The notes: generated by a model from the letters alone, not told the origin. 64,000 bases of DNA from Aselliscus stoliczkanus (GCA_033961575.1 CM066737.1:54180771-54244770); one strand, 5' to 3'; shown: positions 11,580 to 23,267, numbered from the stretch's first letter. Translations and numbers: made by a program.

Positions 11580-13318
11580 TTTTTTTTAAGTTTACTAGGG
11601 TAACAATTGTTAGCAAAGTTACATAGATTTAAGGTGTACAAATCTGTAATACATCATCTATATATCACATTGTATGTTCATCACACAGAGCCAGTTCTTC
11701 CATCACCATATATTTGATCCTCCATAACCATATATTTTATCCTCATCTACCACCCTCCTACCCCCTTACTCTCTGGTAACCACTAAACTATTGTCTTTGC
11801 CTATGAGTTTTGTATCTTCATTTGTTTTTCTTTTTCTTTTTTTGTTTTCAGTTTTATATATACCACATATCAGTGAAACCATATGGTTCTCTACTTTTTT
11901 TGTCTGACTTATTTCGCTTAGGATTATAATATCAACATCCATCTATGTAGTAGCAAGCGGTACTATTACATCTTCTCTGATGGAAGAATAGTATTCTATC
12001 GTGGATGTAGACTACATCTTCTTTATTCAATCATCTGTCTAAGAACATTTTGGTTGTTTCCATGTCTGGGCCACCATAAATAAAGCTGCAATGAACATCA
12101 GAGCACATTTATTTTATGGATAAATGCTTTCAGATTTTTTTGGTAGATACCTAGGAGAGGGAATGCTGGGTCATATGGTAATTCTATTCTTAATCCTTGG
12201 AGGAGCCTCCACACTGTCTTCCACAGCGGCTGCCCCAATCTACATTTCCACCAACAGTTTATGAGGGTTCCTTTTTATCCACAGCCCCTCCAACACTTGT
12301 TATTATCTGTCTTGTTTATGATAGCCTTTCTAACTGGTGTGAGGTGATATCTCATTGTGGTTTTTATTTGCATTTCTCTGATGATTAGTGATGTTGAGCA
12401 CTTTTTTATATGTCTATTGGCTATTTGTATGTCCTCTTTTGAGAAATGTCTATTCAGGTCCTCTGCACATTTTTTAATTGGAGTGTTTGTTTTTTTTTTG
12501 TTGAGTTGTATGAGTTCCTTATATATTTTGGATATTAGCCCCTTACCTGAGGCGTTGTTTGCAAAAATCTTTTCTCATTCATTGGTTGCCTCTTACTTCA
12601 ATGATTTCTATTGCTGTGCAGAAGCTTTTTTGTTTGATGTAGTCCCATTCATTTATTTCAGCTTTTACATCCCTTGCCTTTGAAGTCAAATTCATAAAAT
12701 GGTCTTTGAACCGAAGGTCCATAAGTTTAGTACCTATGTTTTCTTCTATTCAGTTTATTTTTTCAGGTATTATGTTTAGGTCTTTGTTTTCTTTTGATTT
12801 AATTTTGGTACATGGTGACAGATAGCAGTCTAGTTTCATTCTTTTGTTCCTGGCTTTCCAATTCTCCCAGCACCATTTATTGAAGAGGCTGTCTTTTCTC
12901 CACTGTATGTTTTTGGCTTCTTTGTCAAAAATTATCTGTCTATATTTATGTGGGTTTATTTCTGTATTCTCAGTTCTATTCCATTGATCTGTGTGTCTAT
13001 TTTTCTGCCTACACCATACTGTTTTGATTATTTTTGCTCTGTAGTACAAGCTGAAGTCACAGAGTGTGATCCAGCATTGTTCTTTTTTCTTAGGTTTGCT
13101 TTGCCTATTCAGGGTCTTTTGTGGTTCCACACAAATCTGATGATTTTTTTGTTCTTTTTCTTTTAAAAATGCAATTGGGATTTTGATGGGCATTTCATTA
13201 AGTCTGTATATTGCTTTGGGTTATATAACCATTTTAACTATATTGATTCTTTCAATCCATGAACAAGGTATATCTTTCCATTTATTTATGTCATCTTCAA
13301 TTTCTTTTAAGAATGTCT
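11580..13318 (-). mobile_element. Old L1, block 1 of 3 (3' UTR and ORF2 C-terminal part), minus strand
   Basis: Starts (plus coordinates) with a T-run at 11577-11587, i.e. the A tail of a minus-strand L1, then 3' UTR and the ORF2 C-terminal region. The minus frame 12750-13193 keeps KIPIAFLKEKEQ-type, NRQSKPKKK and W-rich text typical of the ORF2 C-terminal half. Ends inside ORF2 at 13318, where the plus-strand element 13319-22374 was inserted; text continues at 22385. Confidence 0.85.
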
Positions 13319-15147
13319 CAGAACTTCTAAATGAAGAACTTGAAGAGAAGGCCATGTCAAACCTGGTAGGAGGGGCAGAGACGAGAGAGGACAAACCCCG
13401 TGAGGGAAGCCCCAGCTGTGGGGAGGCTTCTCCGGTTGGGAGAGAGACCCTCCGGCCACACACCAAGCTCACCAGCCCAGAGTTCCTTTGCTGGGAAGAG
13501 GAGTTCCATGATACCTGGCAGTAGAAGTTAGTGAGGACTCTCTTTTCCCAGCTTGGTGAGGGAAGCTAGAGAATCAGTGGGGCTGGCACACAGGCTCACT
13601 CGCCAGTGAGCACTCACCCTGTTCCTGGTGGAAGGAGTAGCTGTGTGAGCCGGGCCCAGGAGCCTGTGGTGACGGACTGAGCTGAGCACCTTTGGTGCAG
13701 AAGCTGGAGGTTTTGGGACTATTATTCCCCTGGTGTGGAGTTTGCACGCAAGCAGTTTACAGGAGGGCGCCATTTTTTCATGATTGGGACCTCCCACAGA
13801 GGGTCAGGTCGGGGACCACATTGGTCTGGTGGAATTGGCACAGAAGTGCATGTGTGCATGCATGCTCATGTAGACTTGAATTCCCACCCTCCACTTGGCT
13901 TGTGCTGTGTTGCCAGAGAAACGCCTGGTGGGTGTGCTCCGGCTCCAACAGGATGCTCACAGAGATGCAGGAGTGCGCGAGCCACCTCGGGTCCCCGTTC
14001 TCTTCACTGTGTGTGTAGAGTTTCCAGGCTGGTGATTGGTTGTCGGGTTGCTCGGCCTGACCTGCGAGTGGCTGATTGGGACAGGCTGAGACTGGGAGTT
14101 TTCCTGGGAGTGTTGGACTGTGAGCTGTGTGCCTGCATGATCCAGCCAGGGCTCTCCTGCTGATCTATCTAATATATCAAAGCAATCCCAGAGAGACAGC
14201 CAGAATGAGGAAATAAAGACACATGTCACAAGTAAAAGATTAGAAGAAACCTCTAGAAATGGAACTAAATGAAACAGAGGGATCCAACCTTTCAGAGACA
14301 GAGTTTAGAACACTGATGATAGGAATGTTTAACAAACTTAGTGAGGACATGAGGAAGGATGGAGAAATCATAAAAAATAACCAGTTAGTATTAAAGAATA
14401 CAATAACTGAAATGAAGAACACACCAGTAGAGTAGATGAAGCAGAGAATCGGATCACCGATTTGAAAGACAAAATAGCAGAAATCACCGAGTTGGCACAA
14501 CAAAAAGAAAAAAGAATAAAAAACAATGAAAGTAGTTTAAGAGCCATATGGGAAAACATGAAACGCAACAACATTAGGAATACCAGAAGGAGAAGAGAAG
14601 AAGCAAGGGATTGAGAATGTATTTGAAGAAATAATGACAGAAAACCTCCCTACCATGGTGAAGGAAATCGACATACATGTCCAGGAAGTGCAGAGGGTTC
14701 CAAACAAGCTGAATCCAAACAGTTCCTCACAAAGATGCATCATAGTTAAACTGGCAAAGGTTAAAGACAGAGACAGAATCCTAGAGGCAGCAAGAGAAAG
14801 ACAGCAGGTTACATACAAAGGAACTCCTGTTAGACTAACTGCTGACTTGTCTACAGAAACTCTGCAGGCCACAAGGGATTCTCAGGAGATATTCAAAGTG
14901 ACACAAAATAAAGGCCTACAACCAAGATTGCTCTACCCATCACGGCTATCACTTAAAATTGACGGAGAAATAGAGAGCTTCTTGGAAAAGAATAAGCTTA
15001 AGTAATTCATTACCAAAAGCCAGCATTGCAAGATATGCGCAAATGGCTTTTTTAAACCAAAGAAAGTGCTAAGCAAGCTAACATTGGAAGACCACGAATA
15101 CAAATAACAATATGGCCATCCATATGCACCTATCAATAATCATTTTA
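13319..15147 (+). mobile_element. HAL1-like internally deleted L1 derivative no. 1, left part (5' UTR + ORF1)
   Basis: 5'-truncated by about 140 bases relative to the copies at 27871 and 57108. Contains the GC-rich 5' UTR (GGGAAGCCCCAGCTGTGGGGAGG..., 13400-14160), one copy of the ~113-base 5'-UTR monomer near 13870-13985, and ORF1 (from ATGAGGAAATAA at 14205; decayed). Target duplication AAGAATGTCT at 13309-13318 and 22375-22384 encloses the whole element. Interrupted at 15147 by the U6-L1 chimera; its text resumes at 20105. Confidence 0.85.
14205..15004 (+). pseudogene. L1 ORF1 pseudogene (ORF1p) of derivative no. 1
   Basis: Start is replaced by an early stop (ATG AGG AAA TAA). The C-terminal half is open as 14634-15005: EVQRVPNKLNPN, RDRILEAARERQQVTYKGTPVRLTAD (RRM/CTD linker of ORF1p) and GLQPRLLYPSRL near the end. 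ORF1p normally is a trimeric coiled-coil RNA-binding chaperone packaging L1 RNA; this copy is broken. Confidence 0.85.
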
Positions 15148-15710
15148 CTTTTATTTATTTATTTACTTATTTATTTATTTTTTCTTCTATTTTTTATTTT
15201 TACATTTATTTATTTATATATTTTTTTAATTAGCTTCAGGTGTACAACAAAGTGCAATAGTTATACTTTTTACCCCTCCAAGTGACAAACCCCCTCCCCC
15301 AACTCTTGCCCCCACTCCTCCCCCCCATATCATACATATCTATTACAATTCCATTGACTCTCTTCCACCGTATAATCCACATCCCGTGACTATCTATATA
15401 TTCAATTACAGTTGGCATACAATATTATACAATATCAATTTCAGGTATACAGTGCAGTGATCAAGCCTATACTCCATCCATGAAGTGGTCTCCCTCACAA
15501 GACATATGACCATCTGACACCCCACAAAATTTTAACATTATATTCCCCGAACTGTCTTTCATAGCCCTGTGACAATACTGTAGTTACCTATTTATGCTGT
15601 CTAATCCTTTCCCCTTCTCCCTCATCCCCAACCTACTCCCAACTAGCAACCCTGTTTTTCCTCCATACCTATGATACTGTTTCTGTTTCTTTTGCTCATT
15701 CATTCAGTTT

Positions 15711-18700
15711 TCAAATTCCACATATAAGTGAGATCATATGGTATTTATCTTTCTCCAACTGACTTATTTCACTCGACATAACAGTCTCTAGGTCCATCCA
15801 TATCGTCGCAAATGGTACAATTTCATTCTTCTTTATAGTGGAGTAATACTCCATTGTATAAATGTACCACAGTTTCTTAATCCAGTCATCTTGCGATGGG
15901 CATATCGGTTGTTTCCAAGTCTTGGCTATTGTAAATAGCGCTGCAATAAACATAGGGGTACATATATTTTTTCGAATTAGCATCTTGGATTCCTCTGGGT
16001 AGACTCCCAAGAGTGGAATTGCTGGGTCATACAGCGGTTTCATTTCCAGTGTTTTGAGATACCTCCATACTGATTTCCATAATGTCTGCACCAATTTGCA
16101 GTCCCACCAACAGTGCACCAGGGTTCCCTTTTCTCCACACCCTCGCCAGCACTTGTTGTTTGTTGATTTGTTGATGACAGACATTCTGACTGGAGTGAGG
16201 TGGTATCTCATTGTGATTTTTATTTGCATTTCTCTGGTGATTAGTGAGGTTGAATATTTTTTCATATGCCCGTTGGCCATCTGTGTGTCCTCTTTAGAGA
16301 AATACCTCCTCATATCCTCTGCCCATTTTTTAATTGGGTTGTTTGTTTTTTTGGTATTGAATTGCATGAGTGTTTTATAAATTTTGGATATCAACCCCTT
16401 ATCAGATATATTGTTGGCAAATACCTTCTCCAATTCAGTAGGCTGCCTTTTTGTTTTATTTGTGATTTCCTTTGCTGTGAAAAAGCTTTTAAGTTTGATG
16501 TAATCCCATATGTTTATTTTTTCTTTTATTTCCCTTGCCCGAGGGGATATATCAGTAAAAATATTACTCAGGGTAGTGTCTGCAAACTTACTCCCTATAT
16601 TTTCTTCTAGGAGTTTTATAATTTCAGGTCTTACATTTAAGTCTTTAATCCATTTTGAGTTTTTTCTCATATATGGTGTAAGTAGGTGGGCTATTTTCAT
16701 TTTTCTGCAGGTATCAGTCCAATTTTCACAGCACCATTTATTAAATAGACTATATTTACTCCAATATAAATTCTTGCTTCCATTGTTATAGATTAAATGA
16801 CCGTATATAGATGGATTTATTCCAGGGCTCTCTATTCTATTCCATTTGTCTATGTGTCTGTTTTTATGCCAGTACCATACTGTTCTGATTACTGTAGACT
16901 TGTAGTATGTTTTGATGTCAGGTAGTGTGATGCTTCCCACTTTGTTCTTATTTTTCAACATTGCCGTAGCTATTTGGGGTCTTTTGTGGCTCCATATAAA
17001 TTTTAGGATTCTATGTTCTATTTCTGAGAAAAATGTCCTTGGTAGTTTGATTGGAATTGAATTGAATCTATATATTGCTTTAGGTAGTATTGACATTTTA
17101 ACTATATTAATTCTTCCTATCCATGAGCATGGTATGTATTTCCATTTATTTGTATCTTTTTTGATTTCTCTCTTCAGTGTTTCATAATTTTCTGAGTACA
17201 GGTCTTTTACTTCTTTAGTTAAATTGATTCCTAGATATTTTATTGTTTTTGAAGCAATTGTAAAGGGATTGATTTCCTGATTTCTTCTTCTGATAGTTTA
17301 TTACTGGTGTATAGAAATGCCACTGATTTCAGAATATTAATTTTGTATCCTACTACCTTACCAAATTCGTGCATCAGTTCTCGCAGTTTTTTGGTGGAGT
17401 CTTTGGGATTCTCTCTATATAGTATCATGTCATCTGCATATAATAACAATTTTACTTCCTCTTTTCCAATTTGGATGACTTTTATTTCATTTTCTTGTCT
17501 GATTGCTGTGGCTAGAACTTCCAGAACTATGTTAAATAGAAGTGGTGAAAGTGGGCAGCCTTGTGTTGTTCCTGATCTTAAGGGGAAAGCTTTTAGCCTT
17601 TCCCCATTGAGAACGATGTTTGCTGTGGGCTTATCATATATGGCCTTTATTTTGTCGAGATATGATGCCACTATTCCCACTTTGTTAAGAGTCTTTATCA
17701 TAAATGGCTGCTGGATTTTGTCAAATGCCTTTTCTGCATCTATTGATATGATCATATGATTTTTATTTTTCATTTTGTTAATGTGATGTATTACGTTTAT
17801 TGATTTGCAGATATTGAACCAGCCTTGCATACCAGGAATGAATCCCACTTGATCGTGGTGTATGATCTTTTTAGTGAGATGCTGAATTCGGTTTGCTAGT
17901 ATTTTGTTGAGAATTTTTGGATCTATGTTCATTAGGGATATTGGCCTGTAGTTTTCCTTTTTTGTAATATCTTTGTCTGACTTAGGAATCAGGGTGATAG
18001 TGGCTTCATAGAAAGAGTTTGTGAGCCTTCCCTCCTTCTGTATTCTTTGGAATAGTTTGAGGAGAATAGGTACTAATTCTTTTTTGAATGTTTTGTAAAA
18101 TTCACCTGTGTAGCCATCTGGTCCAGGGCTTTTGTTTGTTGGAAGATTGTTGATTACTGATTCAATTTCTTTGGCAGTAATCAGTCTGTTCAGAGTTTCT
18201 GTTTCTTTTTGGTTCAGACCTGGTAGATCGTCTGCTGCTAGAAATTTATCCATTTCTTCCAGATTGGCAAATTTGTTAGCATACAGTTGCTCGTAGTATT
18301 TTCTTAAAATTTTCTGTATTTCTGTGGTATCTGTTGTCACTTCTCTTTCATTTCTGATTTTATTAATTTGGGTCCTCTCTCTCTTTTTCTTGGTTAGTCA
18401 TGCTAAGGGTTTGTTGCTTTTGTTTATCTTTTCAAAAAACCAACTCTTGGTTTCATTGATCTTTTGTATTGTTTTTTTTTTTTGTTCTCTATTTCATTTA
18501 TTTCTGCTCTGGTCTTTATTATTTCCTTCCTTATGCTCCCTTTAGGCTTGTTTTGCTGTTGTTGTTTTTTTTCGATTTCCCTTAGGTATAGAGAGAGTCT
18601 GTTGATTTGAGATTTTTCTTCCTTCTTTAGGTAGGCCTTCACTGCCATGAACTTCCCTCTTAGGACTGCTTTTGCAGCATCCCAGAGATTTTGGGTCGTA

Positions 18701-19925
18701 GTGTTTTCATTTTCGTTTGTCTTGAGGTATCTTTTGATTTCCTCCTTGATCTCATTTTTTCCCACTCACTATTTAGTAGCATGTTATTTAGACTCTATGT
18801 ATTTGTAAGCTTTCCAGATTTCTTCTAATTGATTTCTAGTTTCATAGCATTGTGGTCAGAGAAGACACTTGATATGATTTCAATCTTCTTAAATTTGTTG
18901 ATACTTGTTTTGTGTCCTAACATGTGGTCTATCTTGGAGAATGTTCCATGTGCACTTGAGAAGAATGTATATTCTGTAGCTTTGGGTTGAAATGCTCTGA
19001 AAATATCAGTTAAATCCAGCTGGCCTAAAGTGTCATTTAAGGCCACTATGTCCGTGTTAATTTTCTGTCTGGAGGATCTGTCCATTGGTGACAACGGGGT
19101 GTTGAAGTCCCCTACTACAATAGTGTTACTGTTGATCTCTGCCTTTATGTCTGACAATATCTGTTTTATATATTTAGGAGCTCCTATATTGGGTGCATAG
19201 ATGTTTACTAGGGTTATGTCCTCTTGTTGAATTGATCCCTTTATTATTATGTAGTGCCCTTCTTTGTCTTTTATTGTAGTCTTCATTTTAAAGTCTATTT
19301 TGTCCAAAATAAGTATTGCTTCTTCAGCTTACAAGACCAGAAACCCAGAGAGAAGGCCTCTGACACTAAAGTGACGGGATGAAAAATGGCTCAAAGACCC
19401 TGCTGGTCTCATTGGCCCTGGAACTCCCGTTGTGCCTTTGGGTTGAATCTGCAGAACATGGGACTAAAGTGATTGAAACTTCCTGTGCCTTATGATGAAA
19501 TGGGTTTCAGAATCTTGAGCCAACCAGATGATCCATAAATACATTCATCCAGCATATGTGTCTTCAACATCCATTAGATGCCAGGAAAGGCTAGGTGTTG
19601 GACATACAGAAAAGAGTATCAGAACAGAATGGAGTCATGCGCCTTTCAGGATATGGGTGGAAATAAGGTACAACCAAATGCACGTTCAGAAATCCCATTG
19701 GTAGAGAGAGTTATCATGTAGTGCATGAGGCCTGGGTTTGAATATCATATTCCATGCCTTTACTTTCAGTCTGTGTGTGTCTTTTGATCTGAGATGAGTC
19801 TCTTGTAGACAGCATATGCATGGGTCCTGTTTTCTTATCCACTCAGCCTCTCTGTGTCTTTTGATTGGAGCATTTAGCCCATTCACATTTAAAGTAATTA
19901 CTGATAGGTGTATATTTATTGCCAT
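15711..19925 (-). pseudogene. L1 ORF2 pseudogene (endonuclease/reverse transcriptase)
   Basis: ORF2 begins at 19925 (MAINIHLSVITLNVNGLN) with endonuclease motifs NVNGLN and LQETHL; the endonuclease then breaks at about 19735, where ~400 bases of foreign sequence lie, and resumes at 19307-18825 (GDFNTPLS, SDHNAMKLEI). Reverse transcriptase occupies 18340-17240 with the [17 protein letters not shown] block, FDKIQQPF and catalytic YADDM. The C-terminal part, 17096-15711, holds the cysteine-histidine knuckle [18 protein letters not shown] and the usual end [19 protein letters not shown]. Frameshifts separate the blocks, so it cannot make an active protein, but the large open pieces mark it as relatively young. 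Confidence 0.92.
19325..19730. other. Non-L1 filler inside the L1 endonuclease region
   Basis: The L1 endonuclease text stops after GCTTCTTCAGCTT (about 19330) and resumes at about 19735 (ATTCCATGCCTTTACTTTC), with some L1 bases missing between. The intervening sequence is unlike L1, SINE or LTR; part (ATGCCAGGAAAGGCTAGGTGTTGGACATACAG, on plus, 19579-19610) faintly resembles a MIR core. No target duplication or A tail was seen. Confidence 0.55.
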
Positions 19926-19982
19926 TTTGTTATTTGTATTTCTTATCTTCCTGGGTTAGCTTGTTTTCCCCTTTCTTCTGTT

Positions 19983-20089
19983 AAAAATATGGAACGCTTT
20001 ATGAATTTGCGTGTCATCCTTGCGCAGGGGCCATGCTAATCTTCTCTGTATTGTTCCAATTTTAGTATATGTGCTGCCAAAGCGAGCAC
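19983..20089 (-). ncRNA. U6 snRNA retro-pseudogene (full length, 107 nt)
   Basis: The minus strand opens GTGCTCGCTTTGGCAGCACA and contains the ACAGAGAAGATTAGCATGG core (with the ACAGAG box that pairs to 5' splice sites) and ends CCATATTTTT. Only a few substitutions from the conserved U6 sequence are evident (loop CGGC to TGGC; GAACGAT to GAACAAT; CGTGAAG to CATAAAG). The 5' G abuts the target duplication, so there is no upstream TATA/PSE promoter and it is not a working gene. Confidence 0.95.
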
Positions 20090-20287
20090 TCAATAATCAT
20101 TTTAAATGTGAATCGGCTAAATGCTCCAATCAAAAAACAGAGAGTGGCTGAGTGGATAATAAAACGGGATCCATATATATGCTGTTTACAGATGGAATAA
20201 GATATTTCATGCAAATGGAAATGAGAAAAAAAAGCTGGAGTAGCAGTACTTATTTTATACAAAATAGACTTTAGAATGAAGATTACA

Positions 20288-20412
20288 GGGCTGACCGAGT
20301 GGCGCGGTGGTTAAGCACTGGCTTGGGAAGCCAGCGACCCCAGTTCGGGCCCACATATGAGTGCCAGTGACGGTGCCCTCAAAAAAAACAAATATATAAA
20401 TACATTTAAAAA
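20288..20412 (+). mobile_element. Short head-only SINE, plus strand
   Basis: GGGCTGACCGAGTGGCGCGG...GCCAGTGACGGTGCCCTC then A-rich tail. Target duplication AATGAAGATTACA / AATGAAGACTACA at 20275-20287 and 20413-20425. Inserted in the endonuclease region of derivative no. 1. Confidence 0.92.
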
Positions 20413-20751
20413 AATGAAGACTACAATAAAAGACAAAGAAGGGCACTATAACCCTAATAAACATCTATGCACCTAACATAGGAGCTCCTAGTTATATACA
20501 ACAGATATTGACAGACATAAAGGCAGAGATCAACGGTAACACTCTCATAGTAGGGGATTTCAACACGCCATTGTCACCAAAGGACAGATCCTCTAGACAG
20601 AATATCAACATGGAAAGTGTGGCCTTAAATGACACTTTAGACCAGCTGGAATTTGTCGATATTTTTATAGCATTTCACCCTGACACAACACAATATAAAT
20701 TTTCTCAAGTGCACATGGAACATTTTCCAAGATAGACCACATGTTAGGCCA

Positions 20752-22300
20752 CAAAACAAGTGTCAGTAAATTTAAGAAGATTGAAATCATATCAAGCAGA
20801 TATAAAGGAAAAACTGATGGTTGCTGCCTGGGAGGAGGTGGGGATGAGGGAGAGGTGGAAGGTTTTGGACAACGTAGGTGGGTGACTACAATGTTGCCGC
20901 AGGGATATGGGGGGCAGTTCTGGGAATGTAATTGATTATGTTGTGAAGAGACTATTACGTTACGTGAAATAAGTCAGTTGGAGAAAGACAAATACCATAT
21001 GATCTCACTTATATGTGGAATCTGAAAAACTGAATGAATGAGCAAAGTAAACGGAAACAGACTCATAGATATAGAGGAAAACTGAGGGTTGCTAGTTGGG
21101 AGGGGGATGGGGATAAGGGAGAAGGGAAAGGGATTAGACAGCATAAATAGGCAACTACAATTTTGCCACAGGGATATGAAACACAGTTCAGGGAATATAA
21201 TAATGTTGTAAATATTTTGTGGCATGTCAGGTGGTCACATGCATTGTTAGGGAGACCAGTTCTTGGATGGAATAGAGGCTTGATCACTGCACTGTACACT
21301 TGAAGCTGATACTGTTTAATATTGTATGCCGACTGTAATTGAATATATAGATAGTCACGGGATGTGGAGTATACTGTGGAAGGGAGTCAAAGGAATTGTA
21401 ATAGATATGTATGATATGGGGGGCAGAGTGGGGTGGCGAACTGGTGGAGGGCGATTTTCACTTTGAGGGGTTAAAAGTATTACTATTGCATTGTGTTGTA
21501 CACTGGAAACTAATTTTAAAAAAAATGTTTATTTCACAATAAAACAAAACAAGTCTCAGTAAATTTAAGAAGATTGAAGTCATATCAAGCAGATATAAAA
21601 GAAAAACTGATGGTTGCTTGCTGGGAGGGAGTGGGGATGAGGGAGCGGGGGAAGGTTTTGGACAGCGTAGGTGGGTGACTACAATGTTGCCACAGGGATA
21701 TGGGGGCAGTTCTGAGAATGTAATTGATAATGTTGTGAAGAGACTATTATATTAAGTGAAATAAGTCAGTTGGAGAAAGACAAGTACCATATGATCTCAC
21801 TTATATGTGGCATCTGAAAAGCTGAATGAACGATCAAAGTAAACAGATTCATAGATATAGAGGAAAAACTGAGGTTGCTAGTTGGGAGGGGGGTGGGGAT
21901 AAGGGAGAAGGGAAAGGGATTAGACAGCATAAATAGACAACTACAAGATTGCCACAGGGATATGAAACACAGTTTGGGGAATATAATAATGTTGTAAAAA
22001 TTTTGTGGCGTGTCAGATGGTCACATGTCTTGTTAGGGAGACCACTTCATGGATGGAGTAGAGGCTTGATCACTACACTGTATACCTGAAGCTGATGTTT
22101 TATAATATTGTATGCCAACTGTAATTGAATATATAGATAGTCATGGGATGTGGAGTATACTGTGGAAGGGAGTCAAAGGAATTGTAATAGATATGTATGA
22201 TATGGGGGGGAGCAGGGTGGCGAACTGGGGAAGGGGGGTTGTCACTTTGGGGGGTAAAGAGTATAACTATTGCATTGTGTTGTACACCTGAAACTAATAA
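20752..22300 (+). repeat. Direct tandem duplication of the derivative's 3' unit (~793-base period)
   Basis: Unit 1 20752-21544, unit 2 21545-22300. Both begin ACAAAACAAGT(G/C)TCAGTAAATTTAAG (endonuclease remnant), pass the same junction, the ORF2 end and the 3' UTR. Unit 1 ends with a short A-rich vestige (TTAAAAAAAATG) before unit 2. Confidence 0.9.
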
Positions 22301-22384
22301 AAAAAATGAAGAAAAAAATAAAGTAAAAAAATGAATTAAAAAAAGTTTAATAAATGCTTGCTGAGCATAAAAAAAAGAATGTCT

Positions 22385-22604
22385 TATAGTTTTCAGTGTA
22401 TATGTCCTTCACATAATTTCTTAAGTTTATTCCTAGGTATTTTATTCCTTTTTTGCAATTTCAAAAGGAATTATTTTTTCATTTCTTTTTCTCAAATTTC
22501 ATTGTTAGTATTTAGTAATGCAATGGATTTTTGTATATTGATTTTGTAACCACTAACGTTACTATATTTGTTTATTATTTCTAATAGTTATTTGATGGAG
22601 TCTT
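22385..22604 (-). mobile_element. Old L1, block 2 of 3 (ORF2 RT region), minus strand
   Basis: TATAGTTTTCAGTGTATATG...CCTAGGTATTTTATTCC is the direct continuation of the ORF2 text broken at 13318. It is broken again at 22604 by the provirus; the last six bases AGTCTT (22599-22604) are that provirus's target duplication. Confidence 0.85.
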
Positions 22605-23010
22605 TGCCACGTCCAGCGCAGCAAGTTGAAAGGGCCAGAGGGGGGATGATGGAGGATTAAGAGAGACAGACAAAGAAGTACTTGAAAGTGGGGGCTAGAC
22701 GGACAGCTATTTCCTGATGGGAGAACAGTGACCCAGTTTAGCGGCCATGGTTTACTGATATCGGCTTGCTAAAGTGGGAGGAGGAACGGGGAGGCAATGG
22801 CCTTGGGCAGCGACCATTCCGTGTGTCAGCTCCATGCATCAGCTGCAGGATGTCTGCACCCAATGTATCGAATCAGGATGACTTGTAGCCAGTGCACCAA
22901 AACCACCATCACATATGCTGAGGTGCTGTGTCAGCCTTGCAAAAACACAGCCAGAAAGTGTGCCCTACACTTTCTTTTACAGCTCTGGATGGTGGCCTTG
23001 GTCCCTGGCA
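22605..23010 (-). repeat. 3' LTR of the provirus
   Basis: In plus orientation runs TGCCACGTCC to CCCTGGCA, so the LTR has TG...CA ends. Matches the 5' LTR along its length, with point differences and small indels scattered throughout, indicating an old insertion. Confidence 0.92.
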
Positions 23011-23012
23011 TA

Positions 23013-23029
23013 TTCCCCTTTTCTTTTTT
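23013..23029 (-). promoter_or_regulatory. Polypurine tract of the provirus
   Basis: Minus strand reads AAAAAAGAAAAGGGGAA, then TA, then the 3' LTR. Position and composition fit the plus-strand DNA synthesis primer of retroviruses. Confidence 0.8.
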
Positions 23030-23267
23030 GTAAGCGCAGCTGGTGCACGTCCGCGCCTAATCGGAAGAGTTCCCCATGGAGCCCTCGGCAGACTGCAAGA
23101 AAGAGACATGTTAGAATTAGGATGCCTGTTAGTAATCCTATCGAGGCCAAAATGAGTATTTAAGAATATTCAAAGGATTCATGCCTTTAAGCTCATCCAA
23201 CAACTGTCAGGCAAGCATGGCTGGCTTTATATCTGGTAGAGGAGCTTTTTTATTTTACTTTATTTAA

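Larger units (their letters stand above)
15148..20089 (-). mobile_element. U6 snRNA-L1 chimeric retrotransposon insertion
   Basis: A single minus-strand insert: U6 RNA copy (19983-20089) at its 5' end, joined directly to L1 sequence starting just upstream of ORF2, through ORF2 and a 3' UTR, ending in a degenerate (TAAA)-rich tail at 15148-15232. Identical 15-nt target duplications TCAATAATCATTTTA lie at 15133-15147 and 20090-20104, so U6 and L1 entered together. The host element's ORF1/ORF2 junction reads continuously across the insert. Known mechanism class: L1 reverse transcriptase template jumping, or ligation of U6 to L1 RNA. Confidence 0.93.
20105..22374 (+). mobile_element. HAL1-like derivative no. 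1, right part (endonuclease fragment, rearranged 3' region)
   Basis: Resumes at the first codons of ORF2 (AATGTGAATCGGCTAAATGCTCC), keeps part of the endonuclease (20508-20735: GDFNTPLSPKDRSSRQN), then breaks at 20796/20797 from ATATCAAG into CAGATATAAAGG, which is 3'-UTR-like. The last ORF2 codons (20960-21025) and a normal 3' UTR follow. This whole 3' unit is then repeated (21545-22300). Ends with A-rich tail and target duplication at 22375-22384. Confidence 0.87.

Noticed and set aside
13183..14163. Plus-strand frames up to 142 codons
   Set aside because: They span an L1 junction or the non-coding 5' UTR of the L1 derivative.
16054..17187. Plus-strand hydrophobic frames at 16.0-17.2 kb and similar at 61.9-62.5 kb
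   Set aside because: Antisense shadows of L1 ORF2.
19983..20089. U6 as a functional snRNA gene
   Set aside because: The 5' end abuts an L1 target duplication, with no TATA/PSE/DSE promoter; it carries substitutions and is fused to L1.
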